This document shows positions 8,258 to 15,710 of a DNA stretch of 64,000 nt, in pieces. The notes under the pieces were generated by a model that did no database searches, was not told the DNA's origin, and saw only the letters and a list, made by a program, of their open reading frames with translations. The stretch is from Streptomyces cyanogenus (GTDB lineage: Bacteria > Actinomycetota > Actinomycetes > Streptomycetales > Streptomycetaceae): the NCBI RefSeq assembly GCF_017526105.1, contig NZ_CP071839.1:682001-746000 (forward strand), given 5' to 3'. Every line of letters begins with the position of its first letter. Within the stretch, counting starts at the first letter, position 1. Both the position numbers and the translations under genes were made by a program.

Positions 8258-9142
8258 ATGTCGGAGCTGCCTCTGGAACAGGTGCGGACGTTGCTGGCCG
8301 TGGTGGACGAGGGCACCTTCGACGCGGCCGCCGCCACGCTGCACGTGACGCCGTCGGCGGTCAGCCAGCGGGTCAAGGCCCTCGAACAGCGCACCGGCCG
8401 GGTGCTGCTCCAGCGCACCAAGCCGGTACGGCCCACGGAGTCCGGCGCCGTCCTGGTGCGGTTCGCCCGGCAGCTCGCCCGGCTGGAGCGGGACGCCTGG
8501 GGCGAGCTGGGGCTGAGCGGCACCGGGGAGCCGACGCGGGTCTCGGTCGCGGTCAACGCGGACTCGCTCGCGACCTGGTTCCTGCCGGCCCTGTCCCTGG
8601 TGCCGGACCTCTGCTTCGAGCTCCACCGGGAGGACGAGGACCACACGGCGGCGCTGCTGCGCGAGGGCCTGGTGATGGCGGCCGTGACCTCCTCGCCCGA
8701 CCCGGTGCCCGGCTGCACCGTCCGTCCGCTCGGCCGGATGCGCTACCTGCCGGCGGCCGCTCCCGGGTTCGCCGCGGCCCACCTGGCGGGCCGGCCCCTG
8801 CCGGAGGCGCTGTCCCGGGCGCCCGTGGTGGCCTTCGACCGCAAGGACGACTTCCAGGACGGCTTCGCCCGCCGGCTCGGCCTGGGCGCCGCGAGCCCGT
8901 TCCGGCACCATGTGCCCACCTCGGAGGGCTTCCTCGACGCGGTCGCCGCCGGGCTCGGCTGGGGCATGGTCCCGGAGGTGCAGGCCGGACCGCTGCTCGG
9001 GCAGGGGCGGCTGGTCGTGCTCGACCCCGGCGCATGGATGGACGTCACCCTCCACTGGCAGCAGTGGAGGCTCGACTCCCCCGCGCTGGCGGCCCTGGCC
9101 GACGCGGTCACCGCAACGGCTGCGCGGGCGCTGCGCGACTGA
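8258..9142 (+). CDS. lysG: LysR-type regulator, LysG/ArgP group
   Basis: A 294-residue LysR-type activator. The winged helix-turn-helix lies at the N-terminus (VVDEGTFDAAAATLHVTPSAVSQRVKALEQRTGRVLLQR, about residues 16-54), followed by a linker helix and a type 2 periplasmic-binding-like effector domain. The opening MSELPLEQVRTLLAVVDEGTFD is characteristic of ArgP/LysG, which activate lysE/argO when lysine or arginine is in excess. The ATG at 8258 was chosen over the GTG directly before it; a longer frame reaching back to 7808 runs antisense through lysE and is not real. The leader is very short, because the operator lies directly upstream. Confidence 0.87.
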   Translation: MSELPLEQVRTLLAVVDEGTFDAAAATLHVTPSAVSQRVKALEQRTGRVLLQRTKPVRPTESGAVLVRFARQLARLERDAWGELGLSGTGEPTRVSVAVNADSLATWFLPALSLVPDLCFELHREDEDHTAALLREGLVMAAVTSSPDPVPGCTVRPLGRMRYLPAAAPGFAAAHLAGRPLPEALSRAPVVAFDRKDDFQDGFARRLGLGAASPFRHHVPTSEGFLDAVAAGLGWGMVPEVQAGPLLGQGRLVVLDPGAWMDVTLHWQQWRLDSPALAALADAVTATAARALRD

Positions 9143-9534
9143 GAGGCGCCGCGAGGACCGGCGTCCGTGCCCGGGCGTACGGGCTCCCGCGGCATCCGGC
9201 GCCCGGCAGCCTTTCACCGGGTGGGCGCCCGGCGGGCGGTGGCGGAGTACCGTGGTCGCGCGGTGGCCCGGTGGTCGCCGGGTGGGCAGGCCGGCTCGCC
9301 CGAACTGCCCGCCACCGGTGCCCGGTCGGATGCTCCGGTGCTCTTCGCGCCCCGCTTCCCGGCCTGTTGACCGGATACGGCCCCGCCCCGGGGTGACCGG
9401 TCCCGCGCTCCCTTTCCCGATCCCCGCCGGTTGCGCTGTTTCACCGCGCCCCGACCGGTCACCCGAATGCACAGACCGCATGCGGAACGCATTCGACAGG
9501 CACGGACGACTTCGATCCGAACCAGGAGACTCCG
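9143..9534. other. Intergenic region before the WhiB-like gene, no gene seen
   Basis: About 390 bases between the LysG-type gene and the WhiB-like gene. Open frames here have no ribosome-binding site, no recognisable family and erratic codon usage. The last 75 bases carry the palindrome at 9464-9495 and an AGGAG ribosome-binding site, so this is mainly the WhiB-like gene's regulatory region. Long 5' regions are usual for wbl genes. Confidence 0.6.
9464..9495. promoter_or_regulatory. Nested palindrome upstream of the WhiB-like gene
   Basis: Outer arms CGAATGC (9464-9470) and GCATTCG (9489-9495) enclose a perfect 10-base palindrome CCGCATGCGG (9476-9485). It ends 39 bases before the start codon. 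It could be a protein-binding site or an RNA hairpin in the leader. Confidence 0.55.
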
Positions 9535-9786
9535 ATGGACAACTGGCGCGACCATGCCGCGTGCCGCCACGAGGACCCCGACCTCTTCTTCCCGATCGGC
9601 ACCACCGGGCCGGCGCAGGTGCAGACCCAGCAGGCGAAGGTGGTGTGCGGGCGCTGCCCGGTACGGGAGCAGTGCTTGGACTGGGCACTGGACACGGCGC
9701 AGAGTATCGGCATCTGGGGCGGTACGACGGAGCTGGAGCGCCGGGCGCTCAGGCGCCGCGCCCGCTCCCGGCCGCGCTCCGGCTGA
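9535..9786 (+). CDS. WhiB-like (Wbl) iron-sulfur transcription factor
   Basis: An 83-residue Wbl protein. The four cluster-binding cysteines are at 10, 38, 41 and 47 (AAC10, C38GRC41, C47), followed by the turn G59-I-W-G-G63 and a basic C-terminus (RRRARSRPRSG) that contacts DNA. Wbl proteins hold a 4Fe-4S cluster that responds to oxygen or nitric oxide and act together with the primary sigma factor. The DPDLFFP segment after Cys10 is also typical. It is shorter than WhiB/WhiD and resembles the WblA/WblE-sized members, but the exact paralogue is not certain. A GGAG ribosome-binding site lies just upstream. Next to it, on the opposite strand, is a DUF6098 gene with a SigB-like promoter. Confidence 0.92.
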   Translation: MDNWRDHAACRHEDPDLFFPIGTTGPAQVQTQQAKVVCGRCPVREQCLDWALDTAQSIGIWGGTTELERRALRRRARSRPRSG

Positions 9787-9801
9787 CCGGCACCGGGGGG
9801 C

Positions 9802-10251
9802 TCAGCGTCCGCCGCGGCGCAGGGTCCCCCACTCCCGCTCCTGCCGGGCCACCTCGTCCCTGGCCGCGCCGATCACCTCGTCGGCGATCCAGCACAGCGG
9901 ATCGACATCGGCCACGAGCGGCTCGTTGTCGGGGCCCCGGCCCGTCTCCCGGCCCGTCAGGACCCAGGGACGGACGCCGGGGCCCTTGTCGTGCGGCAGG
10001 TGCGCGTAGTCGTACAGGCGGCGTGCCACCCACAGCTCGACCGACCGGTCCTGCCACCAGTCCTCCACGTCGAGCGGGTTCGCGGACAGCCCTGGCATGG
10101 GGACACCGGTCAGTTCGTCGGTGCTGGAGACGTCGTCGAGGTCGACCCCGGGCCCTTTCGACCAGCGCACGTACAGGCCGCGGTGCTGTTCCACCAGGCG
10201 GGCCACCTCGGTGAGCGTGGTCATGACCGGCAGGTTCTCCGGTGCGCTCAT
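9802..10251 (-). CDS. DUF6098 family protein
   Basis: A 149-residue cytoplasmic protein matching the actinomycete DUF6098 family: LTEVARLVEQHRGLYVRWSKGP (about residues 12-33), the DELTGVPMPGLSANPL segment, and a W-rich centre (DVEDWWQDRSVELWVARRLYDY). No biochemical function is known for the family. The ATG at 10251 is chosen because GGGAGG lies 8 bases upstream; the frame extends to 10320 without support. A SigB-like promoter lies 38 bases upstream (10289-10313), which suggests expression in general stress. It converges with the WhiB-like gene, 15 bases apart. Confidence 0.75.
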   Translation of the reverse strand: MSAPENLPVMTTLTEVARLVEQHRGLYVRWSKGPGVDLDDVSSTDELTGVPMPGLSANPLDVEDWWQDRSVELWVARRLYDYAHLPHDKGPGVRPWVLTGRETGRGPDNEPLVADVDPLCWIADEVIGAARDEVARQEREWGTLRRGGR

Positions 10252-10288
10252 GGCATGACCTCCCTGTGCTGCGCGTCGCGCGACCGGA

Positions 10289-10313
10289 GTACCCCCGGCG
10301 CGCGCCGGAAATC
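10289..10313 (-). promoter_or_regulatory. SigB-type promoter for the DUF6098 gene
   Basis: On the minus strand GATT (10313-10310) is followed by 15 bases and GGGTAC (10294-10289), an exact fit to the streptomycete SigB-family consensus GNNT-N14-16-GGGTAY. The predicted transcript would start near 10282, giving a leader of about 30 bases with a good ribosome-binding site. Confidence 0.65.
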
Positions 10314-10332
10314 GGATCACGGGCCTCCGCTC

Positions 10333-12252
10333 TCAGGGCTCGTCGCCGGGCGGCGGCACCGCGGGCAGCCGCAGGGTGAACACCGCGCCCGCCCCCGGCT
10401 CGCTCGCCACCTCCGCCGTGCCGCCGTGGGCGGCGACCAGGTGGCGGACGATCGGCAGGCCCAGCCCGCTGCCGCCGGTGCGGCGGCTGCGGGACTTCTC
10501 CGCGCGCCAGAACCGCTCGAAGACGTGCGGCAGGTCCTCGGGCGCGATGCCCGCGCCGGTGTCGGTCACGGTGAGCACGACGTCGGCCCCGTCCCGGCGG
10601 CCGGCGAGCGTGACGGTGCCGCCGGCGGGGGTGTGCCGCAGCGCGTTGGACACCAGGTTCCCGACGGCCTGCCGCATCCGCACCGGGTCGGCGTCCAGCC
10701 AGACGGCGGCGTCGGTCCGGGTGCGCAGGGCGACCCCGGCCGCGTCGGCGGCGACCCGGTGGGCGGCGGCGACCTGGTCGAGCAGGTCGCCGGAGCGCAG
10801 CGGCTCGCGGTGCAGGCGCAGGGTGCCGGCGTCGGCCGCGGCGAGGTCCTGCAGGTCGTCGATGATCCGCTGGAGGACCAGGGCCTCCTCGTGCAGCGAG
10901 TCCAGCAGCGCCGGGTCCGGGTCGACGACCCCGTCCCGGACGACCTCCAGCCAGCCCCGGATGTTGGTGAGCGGACTGCGCAGCTCGTGCGCGATGTCGC
11001 TGACCATGGCCTTGCGCTGCGCCTCCAGGCGTTCGCGCCGCTCGGTCAGGCCGTTGAACGCCTCGGCGAGGATGCCCGTCTCGTCGCGGGTGGTCACCGG
11101 CACCCGTACATGCAGTTCGGGCGGCTGCTGCGCGGCCAGGGTGAGCGCGCGCAGCGGCCGTACCAGCCGGACGGCGACGACGGCGGTCACGGCGACGGTG
11201 ACGGCGAGGACGAGGCCGGCCACGCCGACCACCTTGGCCTTGTTGGCCGGTGACATGTCGAAGCGGGCCGGGCTCTGGTCGCCGATGCCGAGGAACAGCT
11301 CGGCCACCGGGGCGACATAGGGTTCCAGCTGGGTGCGGCGGGCGGTCCGCAGGCACGCCTGGGCCGACCGCGCGGCCTCGCCGGTGCCGAGCTTGACGTA
11401 CTTGGCGACCAGGTAGCCGCCGCCGAAGGGGTCCTTGCCGCTGGGGTCGAAGGTGAGGAACAGCCGTCCGCCGAGGTCCACGCCGGCCTGGTGCAGGCAG
11501 GGCCGGGCCAGGTCGGACAGGGCGTCCAGGGCCTTCTGCTCGGTCGGGGTGGGCGTGTTGAGCCGTCCGTCCTCGCACACCGTGGCCCCGTAGTCGGCGG
11601 GGCCGGCGTCCGCGGTGGTGACCACGGGCCGCCCGCTCGCGGTCCGTACGACGGTGGCCTGCAGTCCGTAGCGCTCGTAGCACCGCTCGCGCTTCGTGGC
11701 CAGCGCGTCCAGCCGGGCGCGTTCCTTCGCCGGGAGCCGGTACGGGCCCACCACGCGCGGGTCGATGCCGCTCAGCTGGGTGCCGGACTCGGTGTAGGTG
11801 TCGGTGCGCAGCGGGTCGACGGTGGCGGCGGGCCGGGGCGGCAGCGGAGTGCCGCGGGGCGCGGAGTCGGCGACCAGGGTGCGGTCGGGCGTGGTGAGCG
11901 CGATCCGGCGCCCGGTGCGGCCGGCCAGCTCCCGCAGGGTGTGCCGGACCCCCGTCCAGTCGGCGTGGGTGGCGGCGTAACCGCTGAGCTGGGCGAGGAT
12001 GCGGTTGTCGGCGGCGAGGTCCTGGCCCTGCTCCTCCTTCAGGGCGCTGGTCGTGGTGGTCACCGCGAGCCAGGCCGTCGCCGCGACCGAGCAGACGGCG
12101 ATCAGCGCGGAGACGAACAGCAGCCGGACGACCAGCCGCTTGCGCAACGGGATCCGCCGCTTCCCGTTCGCCCGCCGGCCGGCTGCGGGGCGGCGCCGCC
12201 CGGCCGCTTCCGCGTCCTTCGCGCGGTCGGCCCGGGGCCCACGGCGGCTCAC
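10333..12252 (-). CDS. Two-component sensor histidine kinase (membrane, HAMP)
   Basis: A 639-residue sensor kinase. A basic N-terminus leads to a first membrane span (about residues 42-66), an extracytoplasmic sensor of roughly 275 residues with several cysteines, and a second span (341-362). A HAMP domain follows (about 363-415), then the phospho-acceptor helix with His422 (SDIAHELRSPLTN) and an HATPase_c domain with N, G1 (DTGAGI) and G2 (GGSGLGLPIV) boxes. The start GTG at 12252 overlaps the regulator's stop codon (GTGA), so the two are translationally coupled. The sensor domain is not one I recognise; its CYERYGL and PCLHQAG cysteines could form disulfides outside the cell. The L,D-transpeptidase upstream suggests envelope sensing, but this is inference. 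Confidence 0.9.
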   Translation of the reverse strand: MSRRGPRADRAKDAEAAGRRRPAAGRRANGKRRIPLRKRLVVRLLFVSALIAVCSVAATAWLAVTTTTSALKEEQGQDLAADNRILAQLSGYAATHADWTGVRHTLRELAGRTGRRIALTTPDRTLVADSAPRGTPLPPRPAATVDPLRTDTYTESGTQLSGIDPRVVGPYRLPAKERARLDALATKRERCYERYGLQATVVRTASGRPVVTTADAGPADYGATVCEDGRLNTPTPTEQKALDALSDLARPCLHQAGVDLGGRLFLTFDPSGKDPFGGGYLVAKYVKLGTGEAARSAQACLRTARRTQLEPYVAPVAELFLGIGDQSPARFDMSPANKAKVVGVAGLVLAVTVAVTAVVAVRLVRPLRALTLAAQQPPELHVRVPVTTRDETGILAEAFNGLTERRERLEAQRKAMVSDIAHELRSPLTNIRGWLEVVRDGVVDPDPALLDSLHEEALVLQRIIDDLQDLAAADAGTLRLHREPLRSGDLLDQVAAAHRVAADAAGVALRTRTDAAVWLDADPVRMRQAVGNLVSNALRHTPAGGTVTLAGRRDGADVVLTVTDTGAGIAPEDLPHVFERFWRAEKSRSRRTGGSGLGLPIVRHLVAAHGGTAEVASEPGAGAVFTLRLPAVPPPGDEP

Positions 12253-12956
12253 GCGCGGGTACCGGTCAGTTTGTAGCCGACGCCGAACACGGTCAGCAGC
12301 CGGACCGGGCGGCGCGGGTCGGGCTCGATCTTGCGGCGCAGGTTCATGATGTGCACGTCGACGGCCCGCTCGGTGGAGGCTCGGTCGAAGCCGCGGGTGC
12401 ACTGCAGCAGCTGGCGCCGGGTGAACACCCGTTCCGGTTCGCCCGCCATGGCCAGCAGGATCTGGAACTCGGCCGGTGTGCACTCCACGGGTGCGCCGTC
12501 GCAGCGCACCTCGTGCCGTACCGGGTCCACGCTGATCCCGGCGGCCCGTACGACGGGATCCTCGCCCCGGGCGCCGATGCCCCGCCCGCTGCGTCTGAGG
12601 ACCGTACGGATACGGGCCATCAGTTCGCGCGGGCTGTACGGCTTGGTCAGGTAGTCGTCGGCGCCGGCGTCGAGGCCGAGCAGCAGGTCGTCCTCGCCGG
12701 AGCGGGCGGTGAGCATCACCACCGGGAGGTCCGGCTGCTCGGTGCCGCCGCGCAGCGCCCGGCACACGCCGAAACCGTCGAGGACGGGCAGCATCAGGTC
12801 CAGGACGAGGAGGTCGGGGCGCAGGCGGCGGGCGGCGTCCAGCGCTGCCGCGCCGTCGTGCACCACCGTGGCGGTGTGGCCCTCGGCCAGCAGGGAGCGG
12901 CGGATCAGTTCGGCCTGTTTCTCGTCGTCCTCGGCGACCAGCACATGTGCGCACAC
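12249..12956 (-). CDS. OmpR/PhoB-type response regulator
   Basis: A 235-residue DNA-binding response regulator. The receiver domain has the acidic pair E9/D10-D11, phospho-acceptor Asp53 (LVLDLMLP), a conserved T in VVMLTAR, and Lys in YLTKPYSP. A winged-helix Trans_reg_C domain (PAEFQILLAMAGEPERVFTR, TERAVDVHIMNLRRKI) follows and ends in VFGVGYKL. The GTG at 12956 (VCAHVLVAEDD) fits the family start best; another GTG lies 4 codons further in. The gene begins 21 bases after the L,D-transpeptidase stop and overlaps the kinase by 4 bases, so the three are likely one transcript. Confidence 0.9.
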   Translation of the reverse strand: MCAHVLVAEDDEKQAELIRRSLLAEGHTATVVHDGAAALDAARRLRPDLLVLDLMLPVLDGFGVCRALRGGTEQPDLPVVMLTARSGEDDLLLGLDAGADDYLTKPYSPRELMARIRTVLRRSGRGIGARGEDPVVRAAGISVDPVRHEVRCDGAPVECTPAEFQILLAMAGEPERVFTRRQLLQCTRGFDRASTERAVDVHIMNLRRKIEPDPRRPVRLLTVFGVGYKLTGTRA

Positions 12957-12976
12957 GAGTTCGGATCCTACGGGGC

Positions 12977-13711
12977 TCACTGCGCGAGCCAGTCGGCGTC
13001 GCCCATGACGACGACCGGGTGCCGGCCGGGGTCGAGGGTGCGCAGCAGCTCCTTCATGTGCGCCTTGGCGACGCTGACGCAGCCGTGGGTGGGCCCGCCG
13101 TGGTCGACGTGCAGCCACACTCCCCCGCCGCGCCCCGGGCCGAGGGGACGCGTCCAGTCCAGCGGCGAGGTGCCCGGCCTGCGGTTGTAGTCGATGGCGA
13201 CGACGTAGTCGAAGGATCCTTCCAGCGGCTCGCCCTCGAAGCCGGTGCCGGGCGAGTGGAATCCGCCGGAGTGGTGGTACGGCAGCTTGCTGCCGGGGTC
13301 CGGGAGCAGGCCGCCGGCGTCGGAGAGGGTGTAGACGCCGAGCGGGGAGCGCAGGTCGCCGGCCATGTGGTGGGCGCTCCAGCCGTGCAGCGCGTTGTGG
13401 GCGGGCCAGGCGGGGCCGGCCTGCCAACCGGTGTCGGTGCGCTGGTGCAGGACGACCGTGCAGCGCGGGGAGTTGCGGCCCCGCCCGGTGACGACGACGG
13501 CCTGCGCACAGCGCTCGGGTATCGCCGCGGTCCGCTGGGGCCCGAGCCCGGGTATGCCCCTCGGTGCCGGCCGGGTGGATGTCTCGGGGGTGGGCGCCGG
13601 CGCCGGGCCGCGGGCCCGGGTCCGGCGCTCGGTCGCCTCGGCTCCGCCGCCGCAGCCGGTGAGCAGCAGCGGGGAGGCGAGGAGGGCGAAGGCGGTTCTG
13701 CGTTGGATCAT
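12977..13711 (-). CDS. L,D-transpeptidase (YkuD) family lipoprotein
   Basis: A secreted 244-residue protein with a lipoprotein signal (LLLTGC, acyl-acceptor Cys20) followed by a Pro/Thr/Ala-rich linker and a YkuD-like catalytic domain. The active-site block is HVDHGG, then PTHGCVSV with nucleophile Cys211 and His209. Such enzymes make 3-3 cross-links in peptidoglycan or attach proteins to it, but the VVTGRGRNSPRCTVVLHQR start of the domain and the short size also fit the L,D-transpeptidase-like subgroup whose substrate is unknown. It lies directly upstream of a two-component system, which hints that the pair responds to or controls cell-wall state. Confidence 0.82.
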   Translation of the reverse strand: MIQRRTAFALLASPLLLTGCGGGAEATERRTRARGPAPAPTPETSTRPAPRGIPGLGPQRTAAIPERCAQAVVVTGRGRNSPRCTVVLHQRTDTGWQAGPAWPAHNALHGWSAHHMAGDLRSPLGVYTLSDAGGLLPDPGSKLPYHHSGGFHSPGTGFEGEPLEGSFDYVVAIDYNRRPGTSPLDWTRPLGPGRGGGVWLHVDHGGPTHGCVSVAKAHMKELLRTLDPGRHPVVVMGDADWLAQ

Positions 13712-13783
13712 GAGCCGATCGTGCGGGACGGTTGTTTGGAACTGGTCAGTACCGGCACCGCCCGGTGTCGAACCGGCCGGAGT

Positions 13784-15193
13784 TCAGGGTCTGTTCGGCT
13801 TGCCTTGCGTGTAGAGCCAGGTGCGCAGCAGCCTGTCCACCTGCTTCCCCGAGGTCTTCTCGGCAAGCCTGACGAACTGTGCGGTGGTCGCGTGCCCGCC
13901 GCGGTGCGCGGTGGTCCAGGCGCGCAGGATCCGGAGGAAGTCCCGGTCGCCGACGGCCCGGCGCAGTGCGTGCAGGGCCATGGCGCCGCGGGCGTAGACG
14001 GGCGTGCCGAAGATGTGGGCGCCGCTGCCGGGGTCGCCGGGCGGGTAGGCCCACAGGCCGTCGCCGGCGGGCCGGGCGTAGAGGGCGTCGAAGGCCCGCT
14101 GGGCGCTGCGGCCGCCGTGCTGCTCGCTGTAGAGCCACTCGGCGTAGGTGGCGAAGCCCTCGTTGAGCCAGATGTCCTTCCAGGCGGTGAGGGTGACGGA
14201 GTCACCGAACCACTGGTGGGCGCTCTCGTGGACGAGGGTGTCGAGGTCGGGTGCGGAGTCGTAGAGCGGCCGGGTCTGGGTCTCCAGGGCGTAGCCGACG
14301 TCCGGGGCGTGGTCGACGATCGAGCCTGCGGACCGGAACGGGTACGGCCCGAACAGCTTGCTCTCCCAGGCGAGTACGGCGGGCAGCTTCTTCAGGACGG
14401 GCGCGGCGGCGCGCGCCTCGCGGGCGTCCACGGCGTTGTACACCTGGATGCCGTCGCGGGTGGTGTACCGCTCGACGTGGAACTTCCCGATGGTGGCGGT
14501 GGCCAGGTAGGCGGCCATGGGCTGGGTCTCGCGCCAGCGGAAGGTGGTCTTCCGGTGCGCGGTGCGCTGCCCGAGCAGGACCCCGTTGGCGACGGCAGTA
14601 CGGCCCTGGGGCACGGTGATGGTGAAGTCGTACGACGCCTTGTCCTTGGGATGGCCGTTGGCCGGGAACCAGGTCATCGCGCCCTGCGGCTCGCCCGCGA
14701 CGAACGCACCGTCGTCGGTGGTGATCCAGCCGTCGGCCGAGCCGTCGGGGTCGGTGACCGGCTTCGGGGTGCCGTGGTAGGCGACCGTGACGCGGAACTC
14801 CTGCCCCTCGCGCAGGGCGTGGCGCGGGCTGACGACGAGCTCCTGGCCGTCGCGCCGGAAGGCCGCCGCGGTGCGGTCGACGGTGACGGCGGTGACCTTC
14901 AGGCCCTTCAGGTCGAGGTCGAACCGGGTGAGCTTCCGGGTGGCGCGTGCGGTGAGGACCGCTGTGGCGTCCAGGCGGCGGGAGCCGGGGTCGTAACCGA
15001 GTGTCAGGTCGTAGTGGCGGACGTCGTAGCCGCCGTTGCCGCTGAGCGGGAAGTACGGGTCGCCCGCGCCGGGTGCGCCGGTGGTACCGGCAGCCGTGGG
15101 TCCGGTGGTGCCGAGGAGGGCCGCCACGGTGACGGGCACGGTGGCGAGAACGGCGGTACGGCGGCGGGCGGGCTGTCTGCTCGGTGGCGTCAC
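13784..15193 (-). CDS. Secreted M1-family zinc metallopeptidase
   Basis: A 469-residue aminopeptidase-N type protease with an Ala-rich Sec signal peptide (about residues 1-36). The N-terminal beta domain spans about 55-240. The zinc site is H322-E-S-A-H326 with the distal Glu345 (LNEGFATY), the gluzincin arrangement. The substrate-binding GAMEN motif is replaced by a diverged segment (YALETQTRP at 301-309), as in the short M1 group common in actinomycetes. The helical C-terminal domain of full-length ePepN is absent, as is normal for this group. It probably clips N-terminal residues from peptides outside the cell. It stands alone, 72 bases from the L,D-transpeptidase gene start. Confidence 0.88.
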   Translation of the reverse strand: MTPPSRQPARRRTAVLATVPVTVAALLGTTGPTAAGTTGAPGAGDPYFPLSGNGGYDVRHYDLTLGYDPGSRRLDATAVLTARATRKLTRFDLDLKGLKVTAVTVDRTAAAFRRDGQELVVSPRHALREGQEFRVTVAYHGTPKPVTDPDGSADGWITTDDGAFVAGEPQGAMTWFPANGHPKDKASYDFTITVPQGRTAVANGVLLGQRTAHRKTTFRWRETQPMAAYLATATIGKFHVERYTTRDGIQVYNAVDAREARAAAPVLKKLPAVLAWESKLFGPYPFRSAGSIVDHAPDVGYALETQTRPLYDSAPDLDTLVHESAHQWFGDSVTLTAWKDIWLNEGFATYAEWLYSEQHGGRSAQRAFDALYARPAGDGLWAYPPGDPGSGAHIFGTPVYARGAMALHALRRAVGDRDFLRILRAWTTAHRGGHATTAQFVRLAEKTSGKQVDRLLRTWLYTQGKPNRP

Positions 15194-15360
15194 GTGCGCT
15201 CCTCGGGGGTGGGCGGTGATCGACTGGCCGTCAGACTAGGCGCCGGGCGGTCCCCGTTTCCCCCTTGTTCCGGTCAAGTCGTGCCGCGTCGCCGCCGGAT
15301 GGCCGACGGGCGGCGCAGTACGCTCGCGGCACCGTCCGCGACCCGAGAGGGGCCCCGACC

Positions 15361-15708
15361 GTGAGCGTGCGTGTGCGCCGGATCTACGAACCGCCCGAGC
15401 CCGACGACGGCCTGCGCGTGCTGGTCGACCGGCTGTGGCCGCGCGGCCTCGCCAAGGACGAGGCGCGGGTGGACGAGTGGCCGAAGGACCTGACCCCGTC
15501 CGCCGGGCTGCGCAAGTGGTATCACGGCGGTGGCTCGTACGAGGAGTTCAGGAGCCGCTACGAGGAGGAACTCGGCGCCCCGGAGGCCACCGAACTGCTG
15601 GACCGGCTCAGGGAGTCGGCCCGCACGGGCACGGTGACCCTCCTGACGGCGTCCAAGAAGACCGAGGAGAGCCACGCGCACGTCCTCGCGGAGCTGCTGC
15701 AGGGCTGA
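15361..15708 (+). CDS. DUF488 domain protein
   Basis: A 115-residue cytoplasmic protein of the DUF488 (YeaO-like) family: VRRIYEPPEPDDGLRVLVDRLWPRG at the N-terminus and WPKDLTPSAGLRKWY in the middle. The GLAKDEARVDEW strand and the C-terminal TVTLLTASKKTEESHA segment are also characteristic. The family has no proven activity. The GTG at 15361 starts the conserved domain and has GAGAGGGG upstream. The gene converges with the FAD oxidoreductase gene; the two stop codons sit in a short palindrome (GGCTGA-GG-TCAGCC). Confidence 0.82.
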   Translation: MSVRVRRIYEPPEPDDGLRVLVDRLWPRGLAKDEARVDEWPKDLTPSAGLRKWYHGGGSYEEFRSRYEEELGAPEATELLDRLRESARTGTVTLLTASKKTEESHAHVLAELLQG

Positions 15709-15710
15709 GG

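Noticed and set aside
9167..9370. Short frames before the WhiB-like gene
   Set aside because: No start context, no family match and erratic third-position bias.
10333..12954. One fused 873-codon frame of kinase plus upstream sequence
   Set aside because: The first part is antisense-like frame noise over the response regulator. The kinase starts at the GTG that overlaps the regulator stop.
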